From Acidimicrobiales bacterium (GTDB taxonomy: Bacteria > Actinomycetota > Acidimicrobiia > Acidimicrobiales > Aldehydirespiratoraceae): a DNA stretch of 64,000 nt. The DNA lies in assembly GCA_040219515.1 (NCBI GenBank), contig JAVJSI010000009.1:1-64000 (forward strand), given 5' to 3'. The notes beneath the pieces are model-generated. The model saw only the letters and a list, made by a program, of their open reading frames with translations. It was not told the origin of the DNA and did no database searches. Shown here one piece after another: positions 24,341 through 32,302 of the stretch. The stretch's first letter is position 1, and every line of letters starts with the position of its first letter. A program made the translations under genes and the position numbers.

Positions 24341-25444
24341 CTACTCGATCTCGAGATGGCAGTGGTCGCCCAGCATCACACGGGTGGCACGCGGCCGCGC
24401 GTCGCCCTTGCTGATCTCGGTGTCGCGGCCGACCAGCGAATCGGTGAGGCGAGGGATGTCGGTGACCGAACTCCGCCGCAGCAGGACGGAATTGTCGATC
24501 TCGCTGCGGCTGATGCGACAGTCGAGGGCGATCGAACTGTAGGGCCCGACGTAGCTGTCCTCGACGATCGTGCCGGCACCGACGATGGCCGGCCCCCGCA
24601 CCGTCGAGTTGACGATCTTGGCGCCGGCCTCGATGACCACGCGGCCGTCGATCGTCGAGCGATCGTCGACCTCGCCGTCGACACGACGGCCGAGCTTGTC
24701 GAGGACCAACCGATTGCATTCGAGCAAGGGGTCCTTCTTGCCGGTGTCGATCCACCAACCGACCAGGACCTCGTGATTCACCCGGTGGCCGTTGCTCACC
24801 AGCCACTGGATCGCATCGGTGATCTCGAGCTCACCCCGGGGCGACGGCTCGATCGAGGCCACGGCGGTGTGGATCGTCGCGTCGAAGAGGTACACGCCGA
24901 CGAGGGCGAGGTCGGACGGCGGCACCTCGGGCTTCTCGACGAGTTGCAGTACCTCGCCGTCGGGGCCGATCTCGGCCACGCCGAACGCGGTGGGGTTCTC
25001 GACTCGGGCGAGCAGGATCTGGGCGGCCGGCGCCACGTGGTCGACGCCCAACTGGGGCTCGGCCCGGCGAGCGTTCTCGAAGCCGTCGACGAACTCGGTG
25101 AGCCCCTGCTCGAGCATGTTGTCGCCGAGGTACATCACGAAGTCGTCGTCGCCGAGGAAGTCACGGGCGATCAGCACGCAGTGGGCGAGGCCGAGGGGCT
25201 CGTCCTGCACGATCCAGGTGACGGCGACACCGAACTGTGAGCCGTCGCCCACGTGTTCGCGGATCTCGTCGCCGGTCGCCGGGGCGATGATGATGCCGAT
25301 CTCCTCGATGCCCGCGGCGGCCATGTCCTCGATTCCGTAGAACAGAATCGGCTTGTTGGCTATGGGCACCAGCTGTTTCGCGCTGGTGTGGGTGATCGGG
25401 CGAAGCCGGGTTCCGGCACCGCCGCTGAGAATGAGACCCTTCAC
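24341..25444 (-). CDS. rmlA: Glucose-1-phosphate thymidylyltransferase, long form
   Basis: The 367-residue protein has the nucleotidyltransferase signature GLILSGGAGTRLRPITHTSA at the N-terminus, VMYLGDNMLEQG near residue 103 and a C-terminal left-handed beta-helix with repeats such as SYVGPYSSIALD from about residue 260. That tail marks the long actinobacterial/archaeal RmlA form rather than the short enterobacterial type. It makes dTDP-glucose, the first step to dTDP-rhamnose. The GTG start at 25444 has TACCCT 8 nt upstream and no clear ribosome-binding site. It is the first gene of the rml operon. Confidence 0.93.
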   Translation of the reverse strand: MKGLILSGGAGTRLRPITHTSAKQLVPIANKPILFYGIEDMAAAGIEEIGIIIAPATGDEIREHVGDGSQFGVAVTWIVQDEPLGLAHCVLIARDFLGDDDFVMYLGDNMLEQGLTEFVDGFENARRAEPQLGVDHVAPAAQILLARVENPTAFGVAEIGPDGEVLQLVEKPEVPPSDLALVGVYLFDATIHTAVASIEPSPRGELEITDAIQWLVSNGHRVNHEVLVGWWIDTGKKDPLLECNRLVLDKLGRRVDGEVDDRSTIDGRVVIEAGAKIVNSTVRGPAIVGAGTIVEDSYVGPYSSIALDCRISRSEIDNSVLLRRSSVTDIPRLTDSLVGRDTEISKGDARPRATRVMLGDHCHLEIE

Positions 25445-25452
25445 GGGGGGTA

Positions 25453-25458
25453 AGGGTA
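25453..25458 (-). promoter_or_regulatory. -10 box TACCCT for the rml operon
   Basis: TACCCT on the minus strand lies 8 nt upstream of the rmlA GTG, fitting a leaderless operon start. Confidence 0.35.
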
Positions 25459-25512
25459 CCGAGGGCGGACGGCGCTGTCTCTAGGCGCGATGGCCCAGAG
25501 GCGGCAGGCGCG

Positions 25513-26775
25513 TCAGTCGCCGAGGTCGTGCGTCCTCAGCCGCCCGGACCGGGTGTGCACCGTGTACTCGTACTTGAGCAACCCGGCAGTGACGAGCGAG
25601 CCCGTCGTGACGGCGGCCACCAGCGCCGTCTCGACCCGCAGGAACGGCTCGTTCGCGAACATGAGCGCAATCGGGAACGCAGCGACGCCGACCACGAACC
25701 CGACCACGGCGAGCTGGGTGTGATCCAGGGCCACCAGCCCGAGCGACAGCGACAGCATCACCATGAGTCCACCGCCGCTGGCCGACAGCAGGGCCATGTC
25801 ACGGGCGCCGATCTCGTCCCCGAAGAGCGTCGCCACGAGCCACGGACCGATCGCGGCCATGACCCCCACCGAGACCACGGCAACGGTGACCACCGCGGCC
25901 ACGAGGCGGAGCTGCACGGCTCGGAATCCGTTGAGGTCGTTCTCACCGGCCATGCGGGCCAAATTCGGCAGCAGGGCCGCCTTGACCGCCTGGAAGAAGA
26001 ACAACGGCACCCGCGAGATGATCAGGCCGTTGAGGAAGACGCCGGGCGCCTCTTCGCCGAGCTCGGTGCCCACGATCTCGAGCGCCACGGGGCCCACGTT
26101 GAGCATGAACGCCTCACCGAGGCCGGCGATGAGCAGCCAGCCCAGCGACGGGGTCAGTTCGGCGAGCGGTGCGGGCGGGCCGGGTTTGACGAACGGCCGC
26201 AGCGTCCCGACACCGACGACGGTCGCGATGGCGAACGCGATCCCGATCGACACGGCGTAGGCACCCACGATCTCGATGCCGATGATCGCGAGCACGGCCG
26301 CCAGCGTGACCCGGGTGAGGCCCTCGGCGGCGAAGTAGGCCCCGTAGCGGGTGAACTCGTGGCGCCCGGAGAGCACCCCGCGTACGCACTCGGCCACCAT
26401 GAACGCCGCCATCGCCAGGATCAGCGCGACCAGGAGGTCGACCCGGTCGTCGAGCAGGTGATCGAGGCCCAACGGCCATGCGGCGATCGCGCCGAGCACG
26501 ACGATGGCGACCTGGACCGTTCCGATGCGCAGGGCCTGCCGGAAGACCGGTGCGCTCCCCTCGCCGCGTCCGGCCCGGTTGGCCGTGGCCCGGGCGAGTT
26601 CCTGTTCGAGCGGCTGGAAGAGGCCCGGCCCGAGGATGTAGATCAGGCCCCACAGCACGGCGAGGCCGCCGTACGCGTCGTCGCCCAGGGCGCGGCGGGC
26701 CACAACCAGGAAGGCGTAGGTCGTGATGCCGTTGACCACGAGTCCGGTGCCGATGGCGGCAGTGCCGACAGGCAA
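25513..26775 (-). CDS. Wzx-like oligosaccharide flippase (MOP superfamily)
   Basis: The 420-residue protein has about 12 hydrophobic segments with the MOP/Wzx layout. It opens with TGLVVNGITTYAFLVVARRA, has QPLEQELARATANRAGRG near residue 57 and SRVPLFFFQAVKAALLPNL near residue 256. It likely flips lipid-linked repeat units. The frame is open upstream of 26775 without ATG or GTG. The TTG at 26775 is taken as start but is not backed by a ribosome-binding site, so a few N-terminal residues are uncertain. It lies 68 nt upstream of rmlA on the same strand, so it may be co-transcribed with the rml genes. Confidence 0.8.
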   Translation of the reverse strand: MPVGTAAIGTGLVVNGITTYAFLVVARRALGDDAYGGLAVLWGLIYILGPGLFQPLEQELARATANRAGRGEGSAPVFRQALRIGTVQVAIVVLGAIAAWPLGLDHLLDDRVDLLVALILAMAAFMVAECVRGVLSGRHEFTRYGAYFAAEGLTRVTLAAVLAIIGIEIVGAYAVSIGIAFAIATVVGVGTLRPFVKPGPPAPLAELTPSLGWLLIAGLGEAFMLNVGPVALEIVGTELGEEAPGVFLNGLIISRVPLFFFQAVKAALLPNLARMAGENDLNGFRAVQLRLVAAVVTVAVVSVGVMAAIGPWLVATLFGDEIGARDMALLSASGGGLMVMLSLSLGLVALDHTQLAVVGFVVGVAAFPIALMFANEPFLRVETALVAAVTTGSLVTAGLLKYEYTVHTRSGRLRTHDLGD

Positions 26776-26892
26776 CGGATTTCGGTCGCGCAGGGTCGCG
26801 AGTCGAGGGTGGATGGGGCTGCTCCAAGGTCCGTCTCGCCGATCCCGGCGGGACCGGGCGAGCCTATCGGCGCGGTCCCGTGCGAGAACGGA

Positions 26893-28059
26893 TCAGGCGG
26901 GCGTGAAGCTCGGCATGCAGAGGCCGTCGAGCTCGGTGATCTCGATGCGGTCCCGGTTCTCCCAGGTGACCTCGTTGTCGGGGTCGACGCGCAGCTTGAA
27001 CTCTCGGAACGTCATCTCGAGGGCGTCGAAGGCGACCAGGCGACCCGAGAGCGATTCGCCGATGCCCAGGATGAGCTTGACGGCCTCGAGCCCCTGGATC
27101 GTACCGACGATGCCGGGGAGCACGCCGAGCACGCCGGCCTCGGCGCAGGAGGGCGCGAACTCCGCCGGCGGCGCCTCGGGCAGCATGTCGCGATAGGTCG
27201 GACCGTTGCGGGGATCGAACACGGTGATCTGACCCTCGAACCGGAAGATCGAACCGTGCACCACGGGGATGCCCAGCTTCACGCTGGCGTCGTTGAGGAG
27301 ATAGCGGCTCGGGAAGTTGTCGGCGCCGTCGACCACGACGTCGTAACCCTCGAGGATGTCCATGATGTTGTCGGCCCCGAGACGGGCGTCGTAGGTGACG
27401 ACGTTGACATCGGGGTTGAGTCCCGTCAGCGTCTTCTTGGCCGAGTCGACCTTACGTTCACCGATCCGGTCGAGGTTGTGCAGGATCTGACGCTGGAGAT
27501 TGGACTCGTCGACCACGTCCATGTCGATGATGCCGATGGTGCCGACACCGGCCGCAGCGAGATAGAGCGCGGCGGGCGAACCGAGGCCGCCCGCACCCAG
27601 CAGCAGCACCTTGGCGTCGAGCAGCTTGAGCTGGCCTTCCTCACCGATCTCGGGCACCAGCAGGTGGCGCTGGTAACGGTTGCGCTGGTCGGGCGTGAGG
27701 GTCTGGGGTCGCTTCCATTCGCGTCCCTCGTCCTTCCACTTGTTGAACCCGCCGTCCATCGAGACGGCGTTGGGGTAGCCCAGCTGCTCGAGCGTCTGCA
27801 CGGCGAACGCCGAGCGCACGCCGCCCGCGCACATGACGACGAGCTTGGTGTCACGGTCGGCCACCCGGTTCTCGATGTTGGACTCGAGCTGACCGCGGGG
27901 AATGTGGATCGATCCGGGGACGGCCCCCTGTTCGTACTCGTCGGGTTCGCGCACGTCGAGGAGCGTGTAGCCCTCGGCGAGCAGCGACTCGCCGTCGGCG
28001 GTGTCGACCTCGTTGATCGACGCTTTCGCCTGCTGAAGAAGTTCACGGAAACTGGCCAT
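26893..28059 (-). CDS. Rhodanese-ThiF/MoeB fusion (sulfur-carrier adenylyltransferase)
   Basis: The 388-residue protein has an N-terminal rhodanese domain (residues 15-115) with the active Cys77 in VVMCAGGVRSA. A ThiF/MoeB/E1-like domain follows from residue 122 (RYQRHLLVPEIGEEGQ), with the ATP-binding GAGGLGSP at 155-162, the IDMDVVDESNLQRQ loop and CAEAGVLGVLPGIVG further on. It should adenylate the C-terminus of a small sulfur carrier (MoaD/ThiS/CysO type) and deliver sulfur to it. The domain order is opposite to MoeZ/MOCS3, where rhodanese is C-terminal. The ATG at 28059 has TAGGCT 7 nt upstream; the longer open frame above it runs antisense to other genes and is rejected. Confidence 0.9.
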   Translation of the reverse strand: MASFRELLQQAKASINEVDTADGESLLAEGYTLLDVREPDEYEQGAVPGSIHIPRGQLESNIENRVADRDTKLVVMCAGGVRSAFAVQTLEQLGYPNAVSMDGGFNKWKDEGREWKRPQTLTPDQRNRYQRHLLVPEIGEEGQLKLLDAKVLLLGAGGLGSPAALYLAAAGVGTIGIIDMDVVDESNLQRQILHNLDRIGERKVDSAKKTLTGLNPDVNVVTYDARLGADNIMDILEGYDVVVDGADNFPSRYLLNDASVKLGIPVVHGSIFRFEGQITVFDPRNGPTYRDMLPEAPPAEFAPSCAEAGVLGVLPGIVGTIQGLEAVKLILGIGESLSGRLVAFDALEMTFREFKLRVDPDNEVTWENRDRIEITELDGLCMPSFTPA

Positions 28060-28066
28060 GACGGAA

Positions 28067-28072
28067 AGCCTA
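28067..28072 (-). promoter_or_regulatory. -10 box TAGGCT, leaderless start
   Basis: TAGGCT on the minus strand ends 7 nt before the ATG at 28059, the expected spacing for a leaderless transcript. Confidence 0.4.
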
Positions 28073-28115
28073 CCTACTCGGTCGGGAATTGCGATCTCCC
28101 CGTTCCCAACCGATG

Positions 28116-28883
28116 TCAGCGCATCGGCATTCCCACGATCCGGGGCAGGACCGCGGCGATCCGGTCGTGGATCACCACGTCGGCCAACCGATCCATCACC
28201 GTCGGCTCGCCGTTTACGATCACCACCCGGGCGCCGGCCGACTTGGCGATCTTGACCGTCTCGTTGATGGGAAAGACGGCGAGCGACGTACCGACGGTGA
28301 GGAAGAGATCGGCCTCGACGGCCGCGATCTCGGACCGGCGCAGATCCTCGGCATCGAGCGACTGGCCGAACGAGATCGTCGCCGACTTGAGAATGCCACC
28401 GCACACCCGGCACGGCGGGTCCTCCTCGCCCGCCCGCACTCGTTCGAGCGCCACTTCCATGTCGTCTCGCCAGCCGCACGACAGACAGCCGACCTTCCTG
28501 GTCGTGCCGTGGATCTCCACCACCTTGTCGGGGTCGCTTCCGGCCCGCTGATGGAGCTCGTCGACGTTCTGGGTGATGAGGGTGTGGAGCTTCCCGCGCG
28601 TCTCCAGGTGCACGAGCGCCTCGTGACCGACGTTCGGATCGACGTTCGCCCACAGCGAACCCTCCGCCCGCGCCGCCCAGTTCGCCTTGCGCACATCGGG
28701 GTCGTTCACGTAGTGCCGGATGTTCGAGGCCTTCTCGGCCTGCGGGTTCTTCGTCCAGAGGCCCTGGGGTCCGCGAAAGTCCGGGATCCCCGAATCGGTC
28801 GAGATGCCGGCGCCGGTCAGGACCACCACCGAGCGAGCGTCGTCGATGAGCGTCCGGGCCGTCTCCAGCAGCGTGTCGTGCAT
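28116..28883 (-). CDS. NAD-dependent protein deacylase (sirtuin)
   Basis: The 255-residue protein has the sirtuin motifs in order. GAGIS at 24-28 is followed by GIPDFRGPQGLW, TQNVDELHQRAG starts at 104, the catalytic His125 is in EIHG, zinc Cys pairs are C133/C136 and C158/C161, and VGTSLAVFP comes later. It removes acyl groups from protein lysines using NAD. The ATG at 28883 is preferred over an upstream one at 28961 because it matches the family N-terminus and has TACCAT 8 nt upstream. It is a single gene between the rhodanese-ThiF gene and a divergent DUF2510 gene. Confidence 0.95.
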   Translation of the reverse strand: MHDTLLETARTLIDDARSVVVLTGAGISTDSGIPDFRGPQGLWTKNPQAEKASNIRHYVNDPDVRKANWAARAEGSLWANVDPNVGHEALVHLETRGKLHTLITQNVDELHQRAGSDPDKVVEIHGTTRKVGCLSCGWRDDMEVALERVRAGEEDPPCRVCGGILKSATISFGQSLDAEDLRRSEIAAVEADLFLTVGTSLAVFPINETVKIAKSAGARVVIVNGEPTVMDRLADVVIHDRIAAVLPRIVGMPMR

Positions 28884-28891
28884 GGGCGCTG

Positions 28892-28897
28892 ATGGTA
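28892..28897 (-). promoter_or_regulatory. -10 box TACCAT, leaderless start
   Basis: TACCAT on the minus strand is 8 nt upstream of the sirtuin ATG and supports that start. Confidence 0.4.
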
Positions 28898-28956
28898 GGC
28901 GCGTCGGGACCGGCAGCGTCCACGCCTGTCGCGGGCACAGCTGGTAGACCATTTCG

Positions 28957-28971
28957 GTCAATCGCGTTGAC
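28957..28971. promoter_or_regulatory. Palindrome GTCAA-N5-TTGAC, candidate operator
   Basis: GTCAA and TTGAC flank TCGCG between the divergent sirtuin and DUF2510 genes, 21-35 nt upstream of the latter's ATG. A protein dimer could bind here, but the site is short and could be chance. Confidence 0.2.
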
Positions 28972-28991
28972 GACCGAGAAGGCGGAGGACG

Positions 28992-30065
28992 ATGTCGGAC
29001 ACCTCACAGGGCGACGGATGGTGGCAGGCCTCGGACGGCAAGTGGTATCCGCCCGAGACGCACCCCGACTACACCGCCCCGGCCCCCTCCACGCCGCCCG
29101 GTCCTCCCCCCACCTCACCGCCATCGGCATTTCCCGACCCGACCGCGGCGATGTCGACCGCGCCCACGGGGACCGCAACCCCGCTATGGAAGAAGCCCGT
29201 GTTCCTGGCCATTGCCGGCGTGCTCGTCCTGGCCGGCGCCATCGCGGCCTTCACCCTCGGGAGCGATGACGACGATCCGTCCGACACGGCGACCACCGAC
29301 GCCTCCACCACCACGACCGACGAAGTCGACGCGACCACGACGACCGCCGCCGACGACGCGACCACGACCACGGCAGGCACCGACACGACGACCACGGTCG
29401 ACGACGACACCACGACGACCGGTTCGGGCGCGGACGACACCACCACCACCCTGGCCGAGACCACCACGACCAGCGGCGCCGGCCCGGGCGCCGACACGTG
29501 CACCTACGCAGGCCTCGACGACTTCGAGGACATCCAGCTCGAACTCGTGTTCACCAGTCCGTTCGACGCCGATCTCCTCGTCACGATGGGCCTCATCGGC
29601 GGCGACGGCATCCGGTTCATGACGAGCAACGCCTACATCGAGGCCGCCTCGGCCGGTGAGCAGTTCCGGCTCGAACACGACACCATCGACGAGCTGCCCG
29701 CCGGCGTCTCACCCGACGACATCGAGTGTCAGGTCCTCGAGATCGAGTCCAACGACTTCGGCGACCCCGATCCCGGCCCGGCCTCCGGTGACACGTGTGT
29801 CGTCAACGGCGTCGACAGCTTCGGCGACATCCAGGTCGTCATCACCGTGGCCAACCCGTTCGACGAGACGACCGACCTCTCTATCGACTACGCCCTGCGC
29901 GACGCCGACGGCGCCCGCCGAAAGACGCTCTTCACCACGGCCGACGTGGTGGCGCCGGGCGAGTCGGTTCGCGTCGACGCCGACACGGTCACCGACCCGA
30001 TACCCGGCACCGACACGGACACACTCACGTGCGACATCCTCGCCATCGGCGACTTCGGTTTCTAG
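28992..30065 (+). CDS. DUF2510 membrane protein with duplicated extracellular domain
   Basis: The 357-residue protein opens with the DUF2510 motif GWWQASDGKWYPPE (residues 9-22) and a Pro-rich stretch. One membrane helix, KKPVFLAIAGVLVLAGAIAA, lies near residue 67, then a Thr/Asp linker of about 70 residues that could be glycosylated. Two similar domains of about 85 residues follow, each starting with a Cys: CTYAGLDDFEDIQLELV and CVVNGVDSFGDIQVVITV. Each ends near a second Cys before an acidic stretch, suggesting one disulfide per domain. No enzyme motif is seen. A GGAGG site precedes the ATG. Topology implies a cytoplasmic N-terminus and an outside sensor or binding part (inference). Confidence 0.8.
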   Translation: MSDTSQGDGWWQASDGKWYPPETHPDYTAPAPSTPPGPPPTSPPSAFPDPTAAMSTAPTGTATPLWKKPVFLAIAGVLVLAGAIAAFTLGSDDDDPSDTATTDASTTTTDEVDATTTTAADDATTTTAGTDTTTTVDDDTTTTGSGADDTTTTLAETTTTSGAGPGADTCTYAGLDDFEDIQLELVFTSPFDADLLVTMGLIGGDGIRFMTSNAYIEAASAGEQFRLEHDTIDELPAGVSPDDIECQVLEIESNDFGDPDPGPASGDTCVVNGVDSFGDIQVVITVANPFDETTDLSIDYALRDADGARRKTLFTTADVVAPGESVRVDADTVTDPIPGTDTDTLTCDILAIGDFGF

Positions 30066-30074
30066 ACCCACCGC

Positions 30075-30104
30075 TTGACAGGAACACATGACATGGACTG
30101 AGAT
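30075..30104 (+). promoter_or_regulatory. Possible promoter TTGACA-N18-TGAGAT
   Basis: A perfect -35 box TTGACA at 30075-30080 is followed after 18 nt by the weak -10-like TGAGAT. It precedes the 208-residue conserved gene by 44 nt. The poor -10 match makes this tentative. Confidence 0.2.
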
Positions 30105-30148
30105 GCACCGAGCTTCCCCGGTTGAATCCACACCCCACGGGAGCCCGC

Positions 30149-30775
30149 ATGTCCGCTCAGTCCACACCCCTCGCCGACGCCCAAGTCGAGCAGGTCTACA
30201 TCCGCAGCTGGGACGACCCGATCATCGACCGCATCGGTCACGATCCCCGCTCCAGCTATGTCGAACAATTCTGGCTCGGCATCCTCGGCCCCTCCACGAT
30301 CTGGTTCCTGCGTCACTGCCGACATGAACTCGACCGGTCCCCGCATGGTTTCGTCCTCGATCTGAGCGACACCGCCGGCGCACTCGGGCTGGGCCACAAG
30401 GGCGGCCGCAACAGTCCGCTCGCCCGCAGCATCGCCCGAGCGTGTCGCTTCGGTGCGGCCCAACCCGTGTCGGTCGGTGAACTCGAAGTCCGTCGGCGCC
30501 TCCCACCGCTCAATCGTGCGCAGCTCGGGCGCCTGCCCCCGCCGCTCCAGCGCCGCCACGACACGTTCCAGCGCGACCAGGAATCCGGCGATCAGGCCAC
30601 TCTCGAACGCCGGGCCCGGCGTCTGGCCCTCGGTCTCGTCCAGTGCGGCGACGGCGTCGACGACGCCGAACTCCAGCTCGGCCAATGGCGCTTCCACCCG
30701 GCGATCGCCGCTGCCGCCGTGCGATGGGCCTGGGACCACCACCACGGCGATCATCCGGCGACGCGTTCGGACTAG
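30149..30775 (+). CDS. Conserved actinobacterial protein of unknown function
   Basis: The 208-residue soluble protein starts at ATG 30149 with GGGAG five bases upstream. It has a strongly patterned N-terminal half: VYIRSWDDPIIDRIGHDPRS near residue 18 and YVEQFWLGILGPSTIWFLRH near residue 40. LGLGHKGGRNSPLARSIARA, near residue 82, has the look of a DNA-binding or regulatory helix pair. The C-terminal half is basic and ends in WAWDHHHGDHPATRSD. No known catalytic motif is seen. The sequence style suggests a lineage-conserved protein. Its stop codon abuts the convergent pepA stop (TAGCTA, one stop per strand). Confidence 0.7.
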   Translation: MSAQSTPLADAQVEQVYIRSWDDPIIDRIGHDPRSSYVEQFWLGILGPSTIWFLRHCRHELDRSPHGFVLDLSDTAGALGLGHKGGRNSPLARSIARACRFGAAQPVSVGELEVRRRLPPLNRAQLGRLPPPLQRRHDTFQRDQESGDQATLERRARRLALGLVQCGDGVDDAELQLGQWRFHPAIAAAAVRWAWDHHHGDHPATRSD

Positions 30776-32218
30776 CTACTCCGGCGGCGAGAAGTTGGTG
30801 GCGAGTTCAGCCAGCAGGCGCACCCCGAAGCCGGTGCCACCCTTGGTGAGATCGGCCTCGTCGGCGTCGCTCCAGGCCGGACCGGCGATGTCGATGTGGG
30901 CCCACGCGATGCCTTCGGCGACGAACTCCTCGAGGATCAGTCCGGCCGTGAGCGCGCCGCCGTAGGGCGTGCCGATGTTCTTCATGTCGGCCACCGGCGA
31001 CTCGAACTGCTTCTTGTAGTCCTTCGGAAGGGGCAGGTGCCACACGCGTTCGCCTGAGGCGTCGGATGCGGCCTCGATCTGCTCGATCCACGACTCGCGG
31101 TTGCCCATCAGACCGGCGATGGCGGGGCCGAGCGCCACCATGCAGGCCCCGGTGAGCGTCGCCAGGTCGACGATGGCATCGGGCTTGGCCTCACTGGCCA
31201 GCGACAACGCGTCGGCAAGGATCAACCGACCTTCGGCGTCGGTGTTGAGTACCTCGATGGTCTTCCCGTTGCGGATCCTGAGCACATCACCGGGACGAGT
31301 GGCGTCGCCACCGAGCATGTTGTCGGTCATGGGCACGAACGCCCGCACCCGACACGCGGGAGCGAGACGAGCCATCACGCTCATCACTCCGACGACCGCC
31401 GCGCCGCCGCCCATGTCGCACTTCATGGTCATCATGCCCTGGCCGGTCTTGATCGACAGACCGCCGGCGTCGAACACGATGCCCTTGCCCACCAGGGCCA
31501 GCGTGCCCTTGGCCTTGCCCTCGGGCTCGTAGGTGAGTTCGACCAGACGGGGCGGCAGTTCGGAACCCCGGTTCACACCGAGCAAGCCGCCGAGCTTGCC
31601 CTTCTTGATCGCCGCTTCGTCCCACACCTTCACGTTGAGACCGTTCTTGCGGCCGATGGCGGCCGCTCGCTTCGCGAACTCGGGTGCGGTGAGCGTGCCG
31701 CCCGGCTCGTTGACCAGGTCCCGGGCCAGCGTCTGGCCGTCGGCGATGGCGTCGCCGAGGTCGAGTGCCGCCTGGTTGCGGACGCCGCTGCCGCCACCCA
31801 CGTCGACCCGACGCAGCTTGACGGGCTTGGGATCGGACTTGTAGGTGAGGAACTTGTAGCTGCCGAGCCGAACGCCCTCGACCAGCGCTCGGCGGGCCGC
31901 CGACGGGTCGAGCTCGCTGTCGGGCAGCTCGATGCCGATGCGTGGATGACGAGCGAAGCCTCGGCCTGCAGCTGCGCCGGCCCGGCGGACTCCGTTCGCA
32001 TCGAGATCGGCCAACGGTCCGACGCCGATCAGCACCATCTCCCGGCCGTCGTCGGCCCATTTGTACGTCTGCCCGACCTTGCCCTCGAATCCGGCCGCAT
32101 CGAGCTGCTTCGCGGTGAGGTTTTCGAGACCGGCCTGGACCTGCTCGACGGTGACGAGGCGAATGGCGGCCTTCGCGGCCGTGGTGACGGAACGAACGGC
32201 GTGGAACGTGATGGGCAT
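30776..32218 (-). CDS. pepA: Leucyl aminopeptidase (peptidase M17)
   Basis: The 480-residue protein has the M17 two-domain layout. The catalytic domain starts around residue 160 and shows GKGIVFDAGGLSIKTGQGM (metal-binding Lys and Asp) near residue 262, followed by KCDMGGGAAVVG. The signature NTDAEGRLILADAL is near residue 342, with its Asp, Glu and Arg present. It removes N-terminal residues, mainly leucine, from peptides using two metal ions. A GGAGG site 7 nt before the ATG supports the start. It stands alone as a transcription unit. Confidence 0.96.
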   Translation of the reverse strand: MPITFHAVRSVTTAAKAAIRLVTVEQVQAGLENLTAKQLDAAGFEGKVGQTYKWADDGREMVLIGVGPLADLDANGVRRAGAAAGRGFARHPRIGIELPDSELDPSAARRALVEGVRLGSYKFLTYKSDPKPVKLRRVDVGGGSGVRNQAALDLGDAIADGQTLARDLVNEPGGTLTAPEFAKRAAAIGRKNGLNVKVWDEAAIKKGKLGGLLGVNRGSELPPRLVELTYEPEGKAKGTLALVGKGIVFDAGGLSIKTGQGMMTMKCDMGGGAAVVGVMSVMARLAPACRVRAFVPMTDNMLGGDATRPGDVLRIRNGKTIEVLNTDAEGRLILADALSLASEAKPDAIVDLATLTGACMVALGPAIAGLMGNRESWIEQIEAASDASGERVWHLPLPKDYKKQFESPVADMKNIGTPYGGALTAGLILEEFVAEGIAWAHIDIAGPAWSDADEADLTKGGTGFGVRLLAELATNFSPPE

Positions 32219-32302
32219 CGGTGGCCTCCGGGGATCGATCTCGAACTCGTCGCACCCTACGCGCCGCGTCGGCCGCCGCGGGTGAGGGCCTCGGGGGCTC
32301 GA

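Noticed and set aside
28060-29178. Extension of the rhodanese-ThiF frame to 29178
   Set aside because: It covers the sirtuin gene in another frame and the divergent DUF2510 gene. The rhodanese domain starts at the ATG at 28059.
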